DNA from: Paraglaciecola psychrophila 170
Lineage (GTDB): Bacteria; Pseudomonadota; Gammaproteobacteria; Enterobacterales; Alteromonadaceae
DNA: 64,000 bases
Direction of reading: 5' to 3'
Assembly: GCF_000347635.1 (NCBI RefSeq)
Contig: NC_020514.1
Coordinates: 3,596,001 to 3,660,000 of the forward strand
Shown here one piece after another: positions 20,598 through 31,567 of this stretch. Position numbers and translations under genes: made by a program. The notes below the pieces were generated by a model. That model searched no databases, was not told the DNA's origin, and saw only the letters and a list, made by a program, of their open reading frames with translations. Within the stretch, counting starts at the first letter, position 1. Every line of letters begins with the position of its first letter.

Positions 20598-21224
20598 ATG
20601 TCAGAATTATTTAAAATAAAAAATCGTTTTAGGGGATATTTTCCTGTAGTAATTGATGTTGAAACCGCTGGTTTCAATTCACAGAACGATGCTCTACTGG
20701 AAATTGCAGCCGTCACCACTAGAATGGACGAAAATGGGTTCTTCTTCCCAGATAAAACATTTCATTACCACGTCAATCCATTTGAAGGCGCTAATTTAGA
20801 AAAAGCAGCCTTGGATTTTAATGGTATAGACCCATATTGTGCGCTTAGAGGTGCACTGGACGAAACAGAGGTAATGAAAGACCTGTGTAAAAAAATTCGT
20901 AAAGAACAAAAAGAGGCTGATTGCCAGCGCTCAGTCATTGTTGCTCACAACGCCGCTTTTGACCAAGGTTTTGTCAACGCAGCTATCGAGCGTAGTCAAA
21001 TCAAACGCAGTCCGTTTCATCCCTTTGTGTCTTTTGATACCACGACTTTGTCTGGCCTGGCCCTTGGGCAAACTGTACTAGTAAAAGCGTGTATGGCTGC
21101 GGGGATTAGCTTTGATCAAAATGAAGCTCATTCCGCCTTGTATGACACAGCAAAGACGGCTGAATTATTTTGCTACATTCTCAATAAATGGCAAAGTTTA
21201 GGCGGTTTTGAAGCGCATAATTAA
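20598..21224 (+). CDS. rnt: Ribonuclease T
   Basis: 208 residues, a DEDDh exonuclease. Asp20 and Glu22 lie in [10 protein letters not shown], the third acidic residue in [10 protein letters not shown], and the His/Asp pair in [16 protein letters not shown]. RNase T trims the 3' CCA end of tRNAs and matures stable RNAs, acting as a homodimer. A strong terminator follows and is shared with the convergent peroxiredoxin gene. Confidence 0.96.
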   Translation: MSELFKIKNRFRGYFPVVIDVETAGFNSQNDALLEIAAVTTRMDENGFFFPDKTFHYHVNPFEGANLEKAALDFNGIDPYCALRGALDETEVMKDLCKKIRKEQKEADCQRSVIVAHNAAFDQGFVNAAIERSQIKRSPFHPFVSFDTTTLSGLALGQTVLVKACMAAGISFDQNEAHSALYDTAKTAELFCYILNKWQSLGGFEAHN

Positions 21225-21240
21225 CATCAAAATACACAAT

Positions 21241-21267
21241 AAAAACCGCTCAAAGAGCGGTTTTTTT
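21241..21267. terminator. Bidirectional terminator between rnt and peroxiredoxin
   Basis: AAAAACCGCTC and GAGCGGTTTTT stem around a short loop, with further T residues. Confidence 0.92.
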
Positions 21268-21286
21268 GTTTTATACAACTTAATGA

Positions 21287-21892
21287 TTATAAGCTACCAG
21301 CATTCTCTACTAAGTAACGAGCCAAACCTTCCGGGCTATCAACCATACCTTTTGAACCTTGTTGCCAACCAGCTGGACACACTTCACCGTACTCTTCATG
21401 GAAATTTAACGCATCAACCATCCGTAACATATCATCGATATTACGGCCAAGAGGTAGGTCATTCACAACTTGGTGACGCACTAGACCTGCTTCATCAATT
21501 AGGAAAGAACCGCGTAAAGCGATGCCTTTTTCTGGATGCTCAACATCATAGGCCTGACAGATATCATGTTTAACATCGGCAACCATTGTATATTTTACTG
21601 GACCAATACCGCCCTCATTTACGGGCGTATTACGCCAAGCATTATGGGTAAATTGAGAATCAATCGAGACAGCAATCACTTCAACACCACGCTTGACGAA
21701 TTCTTCGTAGCGTTTATCGAAAGCGATCAACTCAGATGGGCAAATAAAAGTGAAATCCAGCGGATAGAAAAATAAGACCGCTTTCTTGCCTTTAATGGCC
21801 TCGCTTAGAATAAAACTGTCAACAATCTCACCATTACCAAGTACCGCTGCTGCTGTGAAATCTGGGGCTGGACGGCTCACTAGTACGCTCAT
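21287..21892 (-). CDS. Typical 2-Cys peroxiredoxin (AhpC/TSA family)
   Basis: 201 residues. The peroxidatic Cys51 lies in PLDFTFICPSE and the resolving Cys172 in GEVCPAGW, with a C-terminal arm beyond, as in Prx1-type enzymes. Conserved Thr and Arg of the active site are present. It reduces hydrogen peroxide and organic peroxides using thioredoxin. TAGGAG precedes the ATG. The GG-G and terminal YL-N segments resemble overoxidation-sensitive motifs but are not exact. Confidence 0.95.
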   Translation of the reverse strand: MSVLVSRPAPDFTAAAVLGNGEIVDSFILSEAIKGKKAVLFFYPLDFTFICPSELIAFDKRYEEFVKRGVEVIAVSIDSQFTHNAWRNTPVNEGGIGPVKYTMVADVKHDICQAYDVEHPEKGIALRGSFLIDEAGLVRHQVVNDLPLGRNIDDMLRMVDALNFHEEYGEVCPAGWQQGSKGMVDSPEGLARYLVENAGSL

Positions 21893-22110
21893 TAACTTCT
21901 CCTATTTAAGTAATTGAATAGTCCAAAAACTGGTAACTGTGCCTTATAGTCTCAATAATATTATACTTTCTTACTTCATGTGAGTGCATGTGGGTGAAAA
22001 ATAATTCTTAGTCTCAGAAATTATCCAAGGCTAAGTATATAAATTTAATAGAGTTTGTTTTTTTGTTCAGTGTTGTTAAGCATAATGTTGATATCAAACA
22101 CTTGATCTTT

Positions 22111-22139
22111 ATGCAAATAACAATTATTCTTATTTGCAT
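22111..22139. promoter_or_regulatory. Fur-box-like palindrome upstream of bfd
   Basis: A 29-bp near-perfect palindrome, arms ATGCAAATAA and TTATTTGCAT with AT-rich centre, resembling the GATAATGATAATCATTATC Fur consensus. It ends 20 bp before the bfd start, where a repressor would block transcription. Confidence 0.8.
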
Positions 22140-22159
22140 AAAGGTTATTGAGATATTTT

Positions 22160-22354
22160 ATGTACGTTTGTATATGCCTTGGCATCACAGATAAAGCGAT
22201 TAAACAAGCAGTCTTAGATGACGGAGTGGGTAATATGCGTCAACTAAAACAAAAGCTCGGTGCCGGCACACAATGTGGCAAATGTGTACAAATGGCGCAA
22301 ACAATTATTGACAATATTATTATTGATGAGTCCTTGTTTAAAGAGGTTTGTTAA
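22160..22354 (+). CDS. bfd: Bacterioferritin-associated ferredoxin
   Basis: Starting at ATG 22160 gives 64 residues, the usual Bfd size. The four [2Fe-2S] ligands are Cys4, Cys6, Cys39 and Cys42 (CIC...GTQCGKC). Bfd transfers electrons to bacterioferritin to release stored iron; expression is usually induced by iron starvation, matching the Fur-like palindrome just upstream. No bfr gene is adjacent. A terminator follows. Confidence 0.95.
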   Translation: MYVCICLGITDKAIKQAVLDDGVGNMRQLKQKLGAGTQCGKCVQMAQTIIDNIIIDESLFKEVC

Positions 22355-22390
22355 TACTGCTGCCATCGAATATTTCCTTGTTATTAAAGA

Positions 22391-22419
22391 AAAAAGCCAG
22401 TCTAGATGACTGGCTTTTT
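22391..22419. terminator. Terminator between bfd and aminopeptidase gene
   Basis: AAAAAGCCAGTC-TAGAT-GACTGGCTTTTT hairpin between convergent genes. Confidence 0.92.
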
Positions 22420-22442
22420 GCTGTTTGAATCTCCAATATAGT

Positions 22443-24352
22443 TTATTGAACAAAGCCTTCGTTAGCTTTTATGGTTAGCGGATGATAACCAGATTTGGCT
22501 TCTGAAAACGCTTTCTGAGCCATAACTTTGCCTTCAGGAGTGTGTGAAAGCGCTTTGTACAAAGGTTTTACTAACTTGTTACGGCCGATAGAGGTTAAGT
22601 AATCATGCAAACGTTTGAAGGCAGGCTGATACCAGTTGCTAACGCTTATCAATAACCAACTGTGGGCAATCTCATTGTTTTTACTGTTAGTTAATGCAAA
22701 TGTCTTATCTAAATCCGCCAACTGCTTCTGACTTAACTTTTCTGGCATATTATTTAAAAAATACAACCATTGATGTACTACCCACTTTTCGCTATCAATT
22801 TCATTAGCCTGAATTTCGCCAGCTAACCAGGCATCCCTTGCTACATCGACCACACTAAACGCGTCAGATTCAGGAACGGGTGCATCATCAGGTATACCGG
22901 GTTGAAAAATCCATTGCTGTATTCTTTGTTTTGACAATTTATCACTATGCTCTTTAAGCAGCGTTTGTTCTAAATAACTAACAAATTGGTCTGTTGTGAT
23001 GCTTTTGAAGGCAAATCTTTCAAAGTAACCCAATAAAAATGTATCAAAACTTTCTCTACCTACTTTGTGTTCTAATTCACGTAAAAATAATGCACCTTTT
23101 TCATAAGGAATATTACTAAATACGTCATCAGGATCGCGGCCTCTTAAATCAATCGCCATAATCTGATCATTGGCAGGTAACGCATCAATATCTGCCTGTA
23201 AATCTTGTCGACCTAATACCGCTTCCATTTCGAAACGCTCATCGCCATAAACCATCTGCATAATTCGATAGGTTAAATAAGTGGTAAAACCTTCGTTAAG
23301 CCAAAGATCTCGCCAAGTGGCATTCGTTACTGTGTTTCCAGACCATGAATGAGCTAACTCATGAGCAATCAGCGATACTAAACTTTTATCACCCGCTATC
23401 ACTGTGGGAGTAATAAATGAGAGCCTAGGATTTTCCATACCACCAAAAGGGAAAGAGGGAGGCAAAATCAATAAATCGTATCTATCCCAGCTATACGGAC
23501 CAAAAGCTTTCTCCGTGGCAATCAGCATAGACTCGGTATCAGAAAATTCATCAGCTGCAGCATCTAAGATACCTTTTTCAGAATATACGCCAGTACGCTT
23601 ACCCATAGATTTAAAGTGCAAGTCACCTACCGCTAGAGCGATCAGGTATGACGGTATTGGTTGTGGCATCGAAAATTCGTAGACTCCATCACGTTCGGTG
23701 TCAGGATCGTTAGACGCACTCATCACCGCGAGTAACTCCTTGGGGGTGCGAATAATCGCTGTATAAGTCATTCTGACTTGAGGAGAGTCTTGCAGAGGAA
23801 TAAAACTACGTGCGTGAATAGCTTGCGCTTGTGTGAACAAAAACGGATGTTTTTACCTGCGGTTTGCTGGGGTGTTAACCACTGTACACCGGATGCTTTG
23901 GGTGAGGTCTGATAACTAATCAGCACACTGTCCACATCGGCAGGCACATCAATGGTTAAGGCAGCCCCTAAAAATGAATCGCCGCTGACCACATCAAAAT
24001 TAAGCGCATTACCCATAGCCGTGACACTGTTAATGGTTAAGTCACGTGTATCCAATATTAGCTGGGTGGCATGTGAGTCTACTTTTTGAAAGTCTAACTG
24101 GGCAGTCCCCACTAACACCTTTTTAGCAAAATCTACTGTCAAGTCCAAGTTTAAGTGAGTCACTTTAATAGACTCTGGATTTGCAAACGAATGATAATCC
24201 TTACCAACTTGGATCGCTTTAATTGCCTCTTCAATAGCAGGTCCAGATTGATCTACTTTAGGGGTAGCGGTGGTATTAGATGCCGTGTCTTCAGAACAAC
24301 TGCTAAGAATAGTTGAAGCCAAAGCGGCAACAATAATATATTTTATGAACAT
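22443..24352 (-). pseudogene. M1 family aminopeptidase lipoprotein, frameshifted
   Basis: The N-terminal frame (start ATG 24352) has a lipoprotein signal with lipobox LSSC and the beta-saddle domain. The C-terminal frame holds GGMENP substrate motif and HELAHSW ... NEG zinc motif near 23,300-23,450, plus the leukotriene-A4-hydrolase-like helical domain. The break is at about 23849: on the minus strand AAAAAC-ATCCG should read AAAAACCATCCG, which would restore the conserved GKNHPFLFTQ segment. One base restored gives an intact 636-residue protein. All zinc-site residues are intact, so this may be a sequencing error rather than a dead gene. Would be an outer-membrane-anchored or periplasmic aminopeptidase. 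Confidence 0.9.
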
Positions 24353-24486
24353 GGTCTTACCTAGTAAAAAGTACTTATATAATTGTGGCATATTTAACGC
24401 TACTTAAAAATATGTAATCCCTGGGATTTGTTTGAAATAACAATGCGTCAAACATAAAATACACTACGGGGCAATGTGGAAATAAA

Positions 24487-25077
24487 ATGACCAATAATGA
24501 AATATGGGATGATGATTTAGATGCGTTTTTAAATGAATTTAAAGACGTTAAACCGATTAAAAAAACAGACAAAGTGCTTACTGGTCAACAAAAAAACACA
24601 TTAGCACAACAATTAAAAAGGCAGGCAATAGAAGCCAGTCAACACATTATAAATAATTATCTGAGTGTTGAAAAAGTTGAGCCTGTCGATCCATATGACC
24701 ACATCAGCTTTAAACAGGATGGCGTGCAACAAGGTGTGTTTAAAAATGTAAGATTAGGTAAATACAAAATCGACTTTGTATTAAATTTACAACAACATAA
24801 ATTTGAACAGGCTAGAACATTACTTTTTACGCAAATATTAAAAAGCCACCATGACGGTGAACGCATGCTGTTAATTAAGCACGGCCTTGGTTTACGCAGT
24901 CAGCCATTCCCAGCATTTTTAAAAAGTTACGTGCAGCAATGGCTACTGCAAATGCCAGAGGTTATTGCTTACTATACCGCTCAACCCAATCATGGAGGCA
25001 ACAGTGCCGTTTATGTCTTACTAAAAAAGAATCAGCAAGAAAAAGACGAAAATCGAGAATTACATCGGAAAAAGTAA
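24487..25077 (+). CDS. Smr domain protein (SmrA/YdaL-like)
   Basis: 196 residues: a polar N-terminal region (1-90) and a C-terminal Smr domain (about 95-183) with FEQARTLLFTQILKS, LLIKHGLGLRSQPFPAFLKSYVQQWL and HGGNSAVYVLLKK. The HGxG of the family is present as HGLG, while the usual DLHG start is replaced by VLNLQ. Smr proteins act as nucleases or ribosome-associated endonucleases in some systems; this SmrA-type member has no assigned role here. Confidence 0.88.
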   Translation: MTNNEIWDDDLDAFLNEFKDVKPIKKTDKVLTGQQKNTLAQQLKRQAIEASQHIINNYLSVEKVEPVDPYDHISFKQDGVQQGVFKNVRLGKYKIDFVLNLQQHKFEQARTLLFTQILKSHHDGERMLLIKHGLGLRSQPFPAFLKSYVQQWLLQMPEVIAYYTAQPNHGGNSAVYVLLKKNQQEKDENRELHRKK

Positions 25078-25102
25078 GCTTTTATGAAGCGAAACGAACC
25101 TT

Positions 25103-25267
25103 TTAAGGTTGTGAGTGCGTCTTAATTTGCGACTCTGATAATGAGTCTGAAGAAAACGGGGAAATAGTAGAAGACTTGGCCGAAGCGCTAAAAATAGCAG
25201 CAACAATCAAAAAAATAACCGTGACTATTACACCGGTTAAACCAAAGCCTTTATTCGAACGATTCAT
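25103..25267 (-). CDS. Small single-span membrane protein (54 aa)
   Basis: A short frame starting at ATG 25267 with AAGAGA upstream. It encodes a polar N-terminus (MNRSNKGFG), one hydrophobic helix (VIVTVIFLIVAAIF, about residues 13-26) and a Ser-rich tail. No homologue is recognised. It converges with the Smr gene, whose stop lies 25 bp away. The ribosome binding site and clean TM helix make it plausible. Confidence 0.5.
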   Translation of the reverse strand: MNRSNKGFGLTGVIVTVIFLIVAAIFSASAKSSTISPFSSDSLSESQIKTHSQP

Positions 25268-25566
25268 GAGCGTCTCTTATTATTTTAATTTGATTTTATC
25301 AAACACATTTTTTACACTTAATTAACATGCAGAATACGGACTCCTTGTCAAACTTTGACTAAATATTAATCACTATTTTACTGATATACAAGGGTTTTAT
25401 TTTTTCTTTAACAAATAACTTGAAATTGTTAAATGTACAGATGACTGGAATTGTAAATTTTACAGTCATCTTCAAAAATTAATACCCATAAACCCAGTTT
25501 ATAACTGGGTTTGTTCATTACCTATTCATCGTATATTTGAATATCATGTTTAGGAAATCTTAACTC
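25268..25566. repeat. Intergenic region with two successive stem-loops after purL
   Basis: Two inverted repeats lie in tandem: AGATGACTG/CAGTCATCT (25439-25471), with an internal TGTAAA-T-TTTACA, and AAACCCA/TGGGTTT (25490-25512). The second lies just after the purL stop on the minus strand and is the likely terminator, though its T-tract is short. The remainder is AT-rich with no gene. Confidence 0.6.
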
Positions 25567-28500
25567 TTATCCCAGATACACTCTAGCGTTTCTAAACATA
25601 CGCATCCAAGCACTGTCTTCTTGCCAATCATCTGGATGCCAAGAGTTGGCAACCGTTCTAAACACTCTTTCAGGATGAGGCATCATAATCGTTGCCCTAC
25701 CGTCACGACTGGTTAACCCGGCAATGCCAAGTGGTGATCCGTTCGGATTAGCAGGATAGTTTTGCGTGACATGACCGTAATTGTCAACGTATTGCAGTGC
25801 AACTGCAGCGTTTTGTAAGGCGTTTAGTGCGCCTTGATCGTTGCTAAACTCTGCACGACCTTCACCGTGAGAAACAGCAATTGGCATTCTTGAACCTTGC
25901 ATACCATCAAAAAATACTGACTTTGATGATTTAACTTCTAGCATCGCTACACGTGCTTCAAAACGTTCAGATTGATTAGTCACAAAATGTGGCCACAAGT
26001 CTGCTCCGGGAATAAGTGACTTTAAATTAGACATCATCTGACAACCATTACATACCCCTAGAGAGAAGGAATCTTGGCGAGCGAAAAACTCAGCAAATTG
26101 ATCTCTGGCTTGACTGTTAAACAAAATAGATTTTGCCCAGCCCTCGCCTGCCCCTAAAACATCACCGTACGAAAAGCCACCACATGCGACTAAACCTTTA
26201 AATGACTCCAGTGATTGCTTCCCTGAAAGTAAATCACTCATATGCACATCAACTGCACTGAATCCGGCACGATCAAATGCTGCAGCCATCTCGACATGGG
26301 AATTAACACCCTGCTCACGTAGAATAGCGATACGTGGAGCAACACCTTTGTGTATATAAGGCGCAGCAACATCTTCAGTGACATCAAAACTTAAGTTGGC
26401 ATGTAAACCGGGATCTTTCACATCAGCCTTAGCGGCATACTCTTGTTCAGCACAACTTGGGTTATCCCTTAGTTTTTGCATATGCAGCGTAGTTTGAGCC
26501 CATGTTTGACGATAGAATACACGGCTATTTTCGAGCACAACTTGTCCGTTTTGTGTGAACACAATCTGGTCAGTGTTATTGAGGCTACCAATACTGTGCA
26601 CTAAATGCTGGATTTCAAACTTAGCAAACACTTTTAATACATGTTCTTTTTCAGCTGCAGACACTTGTACTACAGCACCTAACTCCTCGTTAAATAACAA
26701 TTCAATTGCTGCGCCACTAAGCTCATCCAGATGGATATTCACACCAGTTTTGCCTGCAAAAGCCATCTCTACAATAGAGGTGAACAAGCCACCGTCAGAT
26801 CTGTCGTGATAAGCCAACAAACGTTTTTCATTAACGAGTTGCTGCACAGCAAGAAAGAAACCTTTTAATATTGGAGCAGAATCGACGTCTGGCGCCACAT
26901 TACCTAACTGCTGATAGACCTGAGCTAAACAAGAAGCACCTAAACGATTTTGTCCTTGGCCTAAGTCAATCAGTAATAATTCAGTTTCACCTACATTACT
27001 TTTCAATTCCGGAGTTAATGTGTTGCGAATATCTCGGACTGCTCCAAAAGCAGTGATCACCAAGGAAAGCGGTGACGTGACCGACTTATCACCTTGCTCA
27101 TCTTGCCAAGTGGTTTTCATAGACATTGAATCTTTGCCCACAGGAATAGTGATATCCAAAGCAGGACATAACTCTTCACCCACGGCTTTAACTGCTTCAT
27201 ACAAACCTGCATCTTCACCTGGGTGCCCTGCTGCAGCCATCCAATTAGCTGATAGGTTGATACGCTTTAAATCGCCAATATCTGCTGCGGCTAAATTAGT
27301 TAACGCTTCACCGACTGCCATACGTGCTGACGCGGCATAATTAATTAATGCAATAGGGGTGCGCTCGCCCAAAGACATCGCTTCGCCCTGATAACTATCA
27401 AAAGAACTGGCAGTCACTGCGACATCGGCTACCGGCACTTGCCAAGGCCCGACCATTTGATCTCTGGCTACCAAACCCGTCACTGAACGGTCACCAATGG
27501 TGATCAAAAAGGTTTTTTCAGCCACAGTAGGTAAAGTTAACACTCTCGTAGCCGCCTCAGCTAAATTCATTAAACTGGTATCAATTGCTGGCGCGTCGAG
27601 TGTTTTAGATGTGACATCACGATGCATTTTAGGCGTTTTACCTAACAATACTTCGAGAGGCATATCAATCGCGTTGTTGTCAAAATGTTGATCACTAAGG
27701 GTTAAGTGCTCTTCTTTTGTTGCTTCGCCCACAACCGCAAAAGGGGCACGTTCACGGCGACATATGTCTGCAAAAGTTGCAAGATTTTCTGGCGCAACCG
27801 ACATTACATAACGTTCTTGTGATTCGTTACACCAGACTTCTAAAGGTGACATACCAGGTTCGTCATTCGGCACATTTCGCAATTCAAATTTACCACCACG
27901 TCCGCCATCACTGACTAACTCTGGAAAGGCATTTGATAAGCCACCAGCACCGACATCATGGATAAACTGGATTGGATTTTCGTCACCCATCTGCCAACAT
28001 TTATCAATCACTTCTTGGCAACGACGTTCCATTTCTGGATTACCTCGTTGAACCGATGCAAAGTCTAAGTCTTCGCTAGATTGCCCCGAAGCCATAGATG
28101 AAGCTGCACCTCCGCCCAAACCGATATTCATTGCCGGGCCACCTAAAGCTATCAGCTTAGCCCCGACCGTGATTTCACCTTTTTGGATGTGAGATTTACG
28201 AATATTTCCCAAACCACCTGCGAGCATAATGGGTTTGTGATATCCCCTCACCTCTTCGCCGTTAAAACTGGTAACCTTTTGTTCGTAAGTACGGAAGTAG
28301 CCTAAAATACTGGGGCGACCAAACTCGTTATTAAACGCTGCACCACCGAGCGGTCCATCCATCATAATGTCATAAGCGCTAACAATACGTGCCGGCTTAC
28401 CAAAATCTATTTCCCAAGGTTGTTCAAAACCAGGAATACGCAAATTGGACACAGAAAAACCAATTAAACCCGCCTTAGGCTTTGAGCCCCTTCCTGTGGC

Positions 28501-29487
28501 GCCTTCGTCTCGTATCTCACCGCCAGAACCGGTTGCAGCTCCAGAAAATGGTGCAATCGCAGTGGGGTGATTATGGGTTTCGACTTTCATCAGAATATCG
28601 ATATCTTCATGATGATAGCGATATTCGTTGTCATGAGATGCGGGGAAAAAACGCCCTGCAAAACTGCCTTCCATCACCGCAGCATTATCTTTGTAAGCTG
28701 AATGAACGTTTTCACCACATTGTTCATAAGTATTTTTAATCATTTTAAATAATGATTTAGACTGAACTTCACCGTCGATTGTCCAATCGGCGTTAAATAT
28801 TTTATGGCGACAATGTTCAGAATTGGCTTGCGCAAACATATATAACTCAACGTCATTAGGGTTGCGTCCTAACAGAGTGAAGTTATCAAATAAATAATCC
28901 ACTTCATCATCAGCTAAAGCTAAACCCAATCGAACGTTGGCCTGTTGAAGCTTAGCTTTGCCCTGACCGAGCATATCTACAGAGGTCAAAGGAGCTGGCT
29001 CGCTTTGCACAAACAACGATTCTGCAGCTTGAAAATCAGTCATGACTACTTCTGTCATTCTGTCGTGTAGCAATGTTTTTGCAGCCACTAATTGCGCGTC
29101 AGTTAGATTATCGGTTTGTAGATAATAGGCTACACCTCTTTCTAAACGCTGCACTTTGTCTAAACCACAATTATGCGCTATATCCGTTGACTTAGAGGAC
29201 CAAGGCGAAATAGTACCTGGCCTTGGCGTGACCAAAATCAACACACCTTCAGGCTGGTATTCTTGAATTGTAGGGCCGTAAGTTAACAACTTGGCCAATA
29301 TTGAATTTTCTTGCAGTGTAAGTGACTCTGAAACCATCACAAAATGTGCGTATTCAGCGTAAATACCATTTACTGGCAGACTGTATTCGGCAAATTGAGA
29401 AAGACACTTTTCAATTCGAAAATCGGATAACGCAGGTGTACCGCGAAGCACTAACATAAGGTCATTACCTTGTTGCGGAATTCGCAT
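25567..29487 (-). CDS. purL: Phosphoribosylformylglycinamidine synthase (FGAM synthase)
   Basis: 1306 residues, the large single-chain PurL of gammaproteobacteria. The N-terminal part is a PurS-like and linker region, followed by two AIR-synthase-like repeats with ATP-binding segments ([27 protein letters not shown] near residue 300; [11 protein letters not shown] near 780). A C-terminal glutamine amidotransferase follows, with nucleophile Cys in [10 protein letters not shown] near 1145 and MPHPERVFR at the end. It converts FGAR to FGAM with ATP and glutamine in de novo purine synthesis. It is monocistronic here. Confidence 0.98.
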   Translation of the reverse strand: MRIPQQGNDLMLVLRGTPALSDFRIEKCLSQFAEYSLPVNGIYAEYAHFVMVSESLTLQENSILAKLLTYGPTIQEYQPEGVLILVTPRPGTISPWSSKSTDIAHNCGLDKVQRLERGVAYYLQTDNLTDAQLVAAKTLLHDRMTEVVMTDFQAAESLFVQSEPAPLTSVDMLGQGKAKLQQANVRLGLALADDEVDYLFDNFTLLGRNPNDVELYMFAQANSEHCRHKIFNADWTIDGEVQSKSLFKMIKNTYEQCGENVHSAYKDNAAVMEGSFAGRFFPASHDNEYRYHHEDIDILMKVETHNHPTAIAPFSGAATGSGGEIRDEGATGRGSKPKAGLIGFSVSNLRIPGFEQPWEIDFGKPARIVSAYDIMMDGPLGGAAFNNEFGRPSILGYFRTYEQKVTSFNGEEVRGYHKPIMLAGGLGNIRKSHIQKGEITVGAKLIALGGPAMNIGLGGGAASSMASGQSSEDLDFASVQRGNPEMERRCQEVIDKCWQMGDENPIQFIHDVGAGGLSNAFPELVSDGGRGGKFELRNVPNDEPGMSPLEVWCNESQERYVMSVAPENLATFADICRRERAPFAVVGEATKEEHLTLSDQHFDNNAIDMPLEVLLGKTPKMHRDVTSKTLDAPAIDTSLMNLAEAATRVLTLPTVAEKTFLITIGDRSVTGLVARDQMVGPWQVPVADVAVTASSFDSYQGEAMSLGERTPIALINYAASARMAVGEALTNLAAADIGDLKRINLSANWMAAAGHPGEDAGLYEAVKAVGEELCPALDITIPVGKDSMSMKTTWQDEQGDKSVTSPLSLVITAFGAVRDIRNTLTPELKSNVGETELLLIDLGQGQNRLGASCLAQVYQQLGNVAPDVDSAPILKGFFLAVQQLVNEKRLLAYHDRSDGGLFTSIVEMAFAGKTGVNIHLDELSGAAIELLFNEELGAVVQVSAAEKEHVLKVFAKFEIQHLVHSIGSLNNTDQIVFTQNGQVVLENSRVFYRQTWAQTTLHMQKLRDNPSCAEQEYAAKADVKDPGLHANLSFDVTEDVAAPYIHKGVAPRIAILREQGVNSHVEMAAAFDRAGFSAVDVHMSDLLSGKQSLESFKGLVACGGFSYGDVLGAGEGWAKSILFNSQARDQFAEFFARQDSFSLGVCNGCQMMSNLKSLIPGADLWPHFVTNQSERFEARVAMLEVKSSKSVFFDGMQGSRMPIAVSHGEGRAEFSNDQGALNALQNAAVALQYVDNYGHVTQNYPANPNGSPLGIAGLTSRDGRATIMMPHPERVFRTVANSWHPDDWQEDSAWMRMFRNARVYLG

Positions 29488-29757
29488 ATTCCTTACACAT
29501 ATAGCTTAGAATTTGCGAATTAATGAATGAGGGATTTTTAAGGCGCACATTATAGGGTAATTTAACGACATTTATAAGCGCCAGTTTGCCTAAAAACCTA
29601 GTTTATTTGTTTTAATTCATAACTTTACTTGTTTTGTGACATGACCAAATAGTCTACTTTTGTTAGACTAACAATTAAACAAAGCACTGGATGAAACCTA
29701 ATAATTTGTTCACAATAGGAATCTTTTACATTTCTACCTAATCCTGAGGGTATAGTT

Positions 29758-31170
29758 ATTCGTTTACAGCGCAGTCTCATTTTGCTTTTAGTACTCATAA
29801 TTGGTGGTTGTAATGACATCAAGCAGTCTTCCAGTTTGGGAGATATATTAGATTCGGGGGTATTAAAAGTTGGTACCACTTATGGACTAACCACCTATTA
29901 CAATGGCGCCACTGGGCCTGTTGGCTTTGAATATGAGCTGGCCGAAGGCTTTGCAGATTACCTAGGGGTTAAGCTTGAAGTTTTCCCTTACTACAATTTA
30001 GACGACTTGTTTCCTCAATTAACTGATGCACATCTGGATATGATTGCAGCAGGCATAAGTGTTAGTCCTGAACGATATCAAAAATTCAAATTTGGCCCCG
30101 GTTATCAGCGAGTCAGTGAGAAACTGGTTTTTAAGCAAGGTAAAGAGTGGCCGAGAACAATTAAGGATTTAAATGGTGACTTGGTTATCGCTGCGGGCAG
30201 CAGCCACCATGAATCACTACTTCGGTTGCAACAAGATAATCAACAACTTAGTTGGCAAGAAACTGACGACAGTGATATGGAAGAGCTGTTAGAAATGGTA
30301 TTAAGTGAAGAACTAGATTACACAATAGCCGATTCCAACATTTTGGCATTAATGCGCCGCCGTTACCCTGAACTCTCTATAGGTTTCTCCATCAGTCCTG
30401 AACAAGATATTGCTTGGGCCGTGAATAAAGACAGAGATGACTCTTTGCTGGCAGCGCTAATTGAGTATTTTGGCATTATTCAGAACAATGGCACTCTAGC
30501 GGCTTTAGAAGACAAATATTTTGGCCATGTGCGACTTTTTAACTATGTTGATACAAGGGAGTTTATAAAATCGTCTAGGGAAGTGTTGCCCAAATTCAAA
30601 CCTTGGTTTGTACAGTATTCGAATGATCTAGATTGGCGCTTAATAGCTGCCATGAGCTATCAAGAGAGTCACTGGCAACCCAAAGCGAGGTCTGTTACAG
30701 GTGTCAGGGGCATGATGATGCTAACACTAACTACGGCTAAAGAATTAGGCATTGTTTCTAGGCTCGATCCAGAACAAAGCATCAAAGGCGGTGCAAAGTA
30801 CCTAACTAAACTGCTTAAACGTATCCCAGATCGCATTACTCAACCTGACCGCTTATGGTTTGCACTCGCATCGTACAATGTAGGTTTAGGACATTTAGAA
30901 GATGCTCGTGTATTAACCGAGCGCCAAGGCGCTAACCCTGACATGTGGGTTGATGTGAAAATCAGATTGCTGCAGTTAAGACAGAAAAGATACTATAAAA
31001 CAACTCGATATGGCTATGCGCGTGGCAATGAAGCTGTTGCCTATGTGGATAACATTAGGCGTTACTACGACACTCTCGTTTGGTTAGACGAACAACAACC
31101 GCAAATTTTAGAGCCTGAAATTGTCCCGGATGATACATCTGAACAAGATGATTCAGAGGTCGGTGACTAA
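29758..31170 (+). CDS. mltF: Membrane-bound lytic murein transglycosylase F
   Basis: A family-3 solute-binding-like domain (LKVGTTYGLTTYY ... FEYELAEGFADYLG, about residues 35-270) is followed by a lytic transglycosylase SLT domain with catalytic Glu in SYQESHWQP, then GVRGMMML and ALASYNVGLGHLEDAR. The N-terminus is a lipoprotein signal with lipobox IGGC. No ATG or GTG lies at a sensible position. The best ribosome binding site, GAGGG at 29746-29750, sits seven bases before an ATT at 29758. The only ordinary alternative is TTG 29782, which would leave a very short signal and no ribosome binding site. The exact start is therefore uncertain. It cleaves peptidoglycan glycan strands at the outer membrane. 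Confidence 0.9.
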   Translation: MRLQRSLILLLVLIIGGCNDIKQSSSLGDILDSGVLKVGTTYGLTTYYNGATGPVGFEYELAEGFADYLGVKLEVFPYYNLDDLFPQLTDAHLDMIAAGISVSPERYQKFKFGPGYQRVSEKLVFKQGKEWPRTIKDLNGDLVIAAGSSHHESLLRLQQDNQQLSWQETDDSDMEELLEMVLSEELDYTIADSNILALMRRRYPELSIGFSISPEQDIAWAVNKDRDDSLLAALIEYFGIIQNNGTLAALEDKYFGHVRLFNYVDTREFIKSSREVLPKFKPWFVQYSNDLDWRLIAAMSYQESHWQPKARSVTGVRGMMMLTLTTAKELGIVSRLDPEQSIKGGAKYLTKLLKRIPDRITQPDRLWFALASYNVGLGHLEDARVLTERQGANPDMWVDVKIRLLQLRQKRYYKTTRYGYARGNEAVAYVDNIRRYYDTLVWLDEQQPQILEPEIVPDDTSEQDDSEVGD

Positions 31171-31567
31171 GTTAGCCACTTATTATGCATTGATCACCCA
31201 TCAAACAAACCGTCCAACATCTCTAAATCTACAATAATGAGCTCTTTTCCATTTCGGATAATATTCACAGTCAACAAATTAACCGTCACATGGAACCAAA
31301 GATTAAGCATCGCGTCCAAAAAATAACATCACTGGGTTTGAAGCTTTATTAATTATTATAATTATCGCTTTAGTTGATTTGAATCGAAGGTGATTTATTG
31401 GGCAGTAACTGCAGGGGTCACTATTAAATCGAAATCAGACATAGCATGATTTGAATTAAAAGGCCTAAAAGGTTCAATTGTCATAAATTTTTAACAGAGT
31501 TAATTTATATTAATTAAACTTTAATACGTTTTGATAAGTATTAGTAAGCAAATAATTAGGAGTTGTA
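31171..31567. other. Gene-free interval after mltF
   Basis: About 400 bp of AT-rich sequence. A short hydrophobic frame near 31325-31395 (GFEALLIIIIIALVDL) vaguely recalls a prepilin N-terminus but has no start or continuation. Nothing else is supported. Confidence 0.4.

Noticed and set aside
21208..21573. 121-residue frame on the plus strand after rnt.
   Set aside because: It overlaps the rnt end, the terminator and the peroxiredoxin gene on the other strand; no family match.
26555..28739. Several plus-strand frames across purL.
   Set aside because: Shadows of the conserved purL coding sequence.
29625..29879. 84-residue minus-strand frame upstream of mltF.
   Set aside because: It overlaps the mltF start and signal peptide on the other strand and has no ribosome binding site or family.
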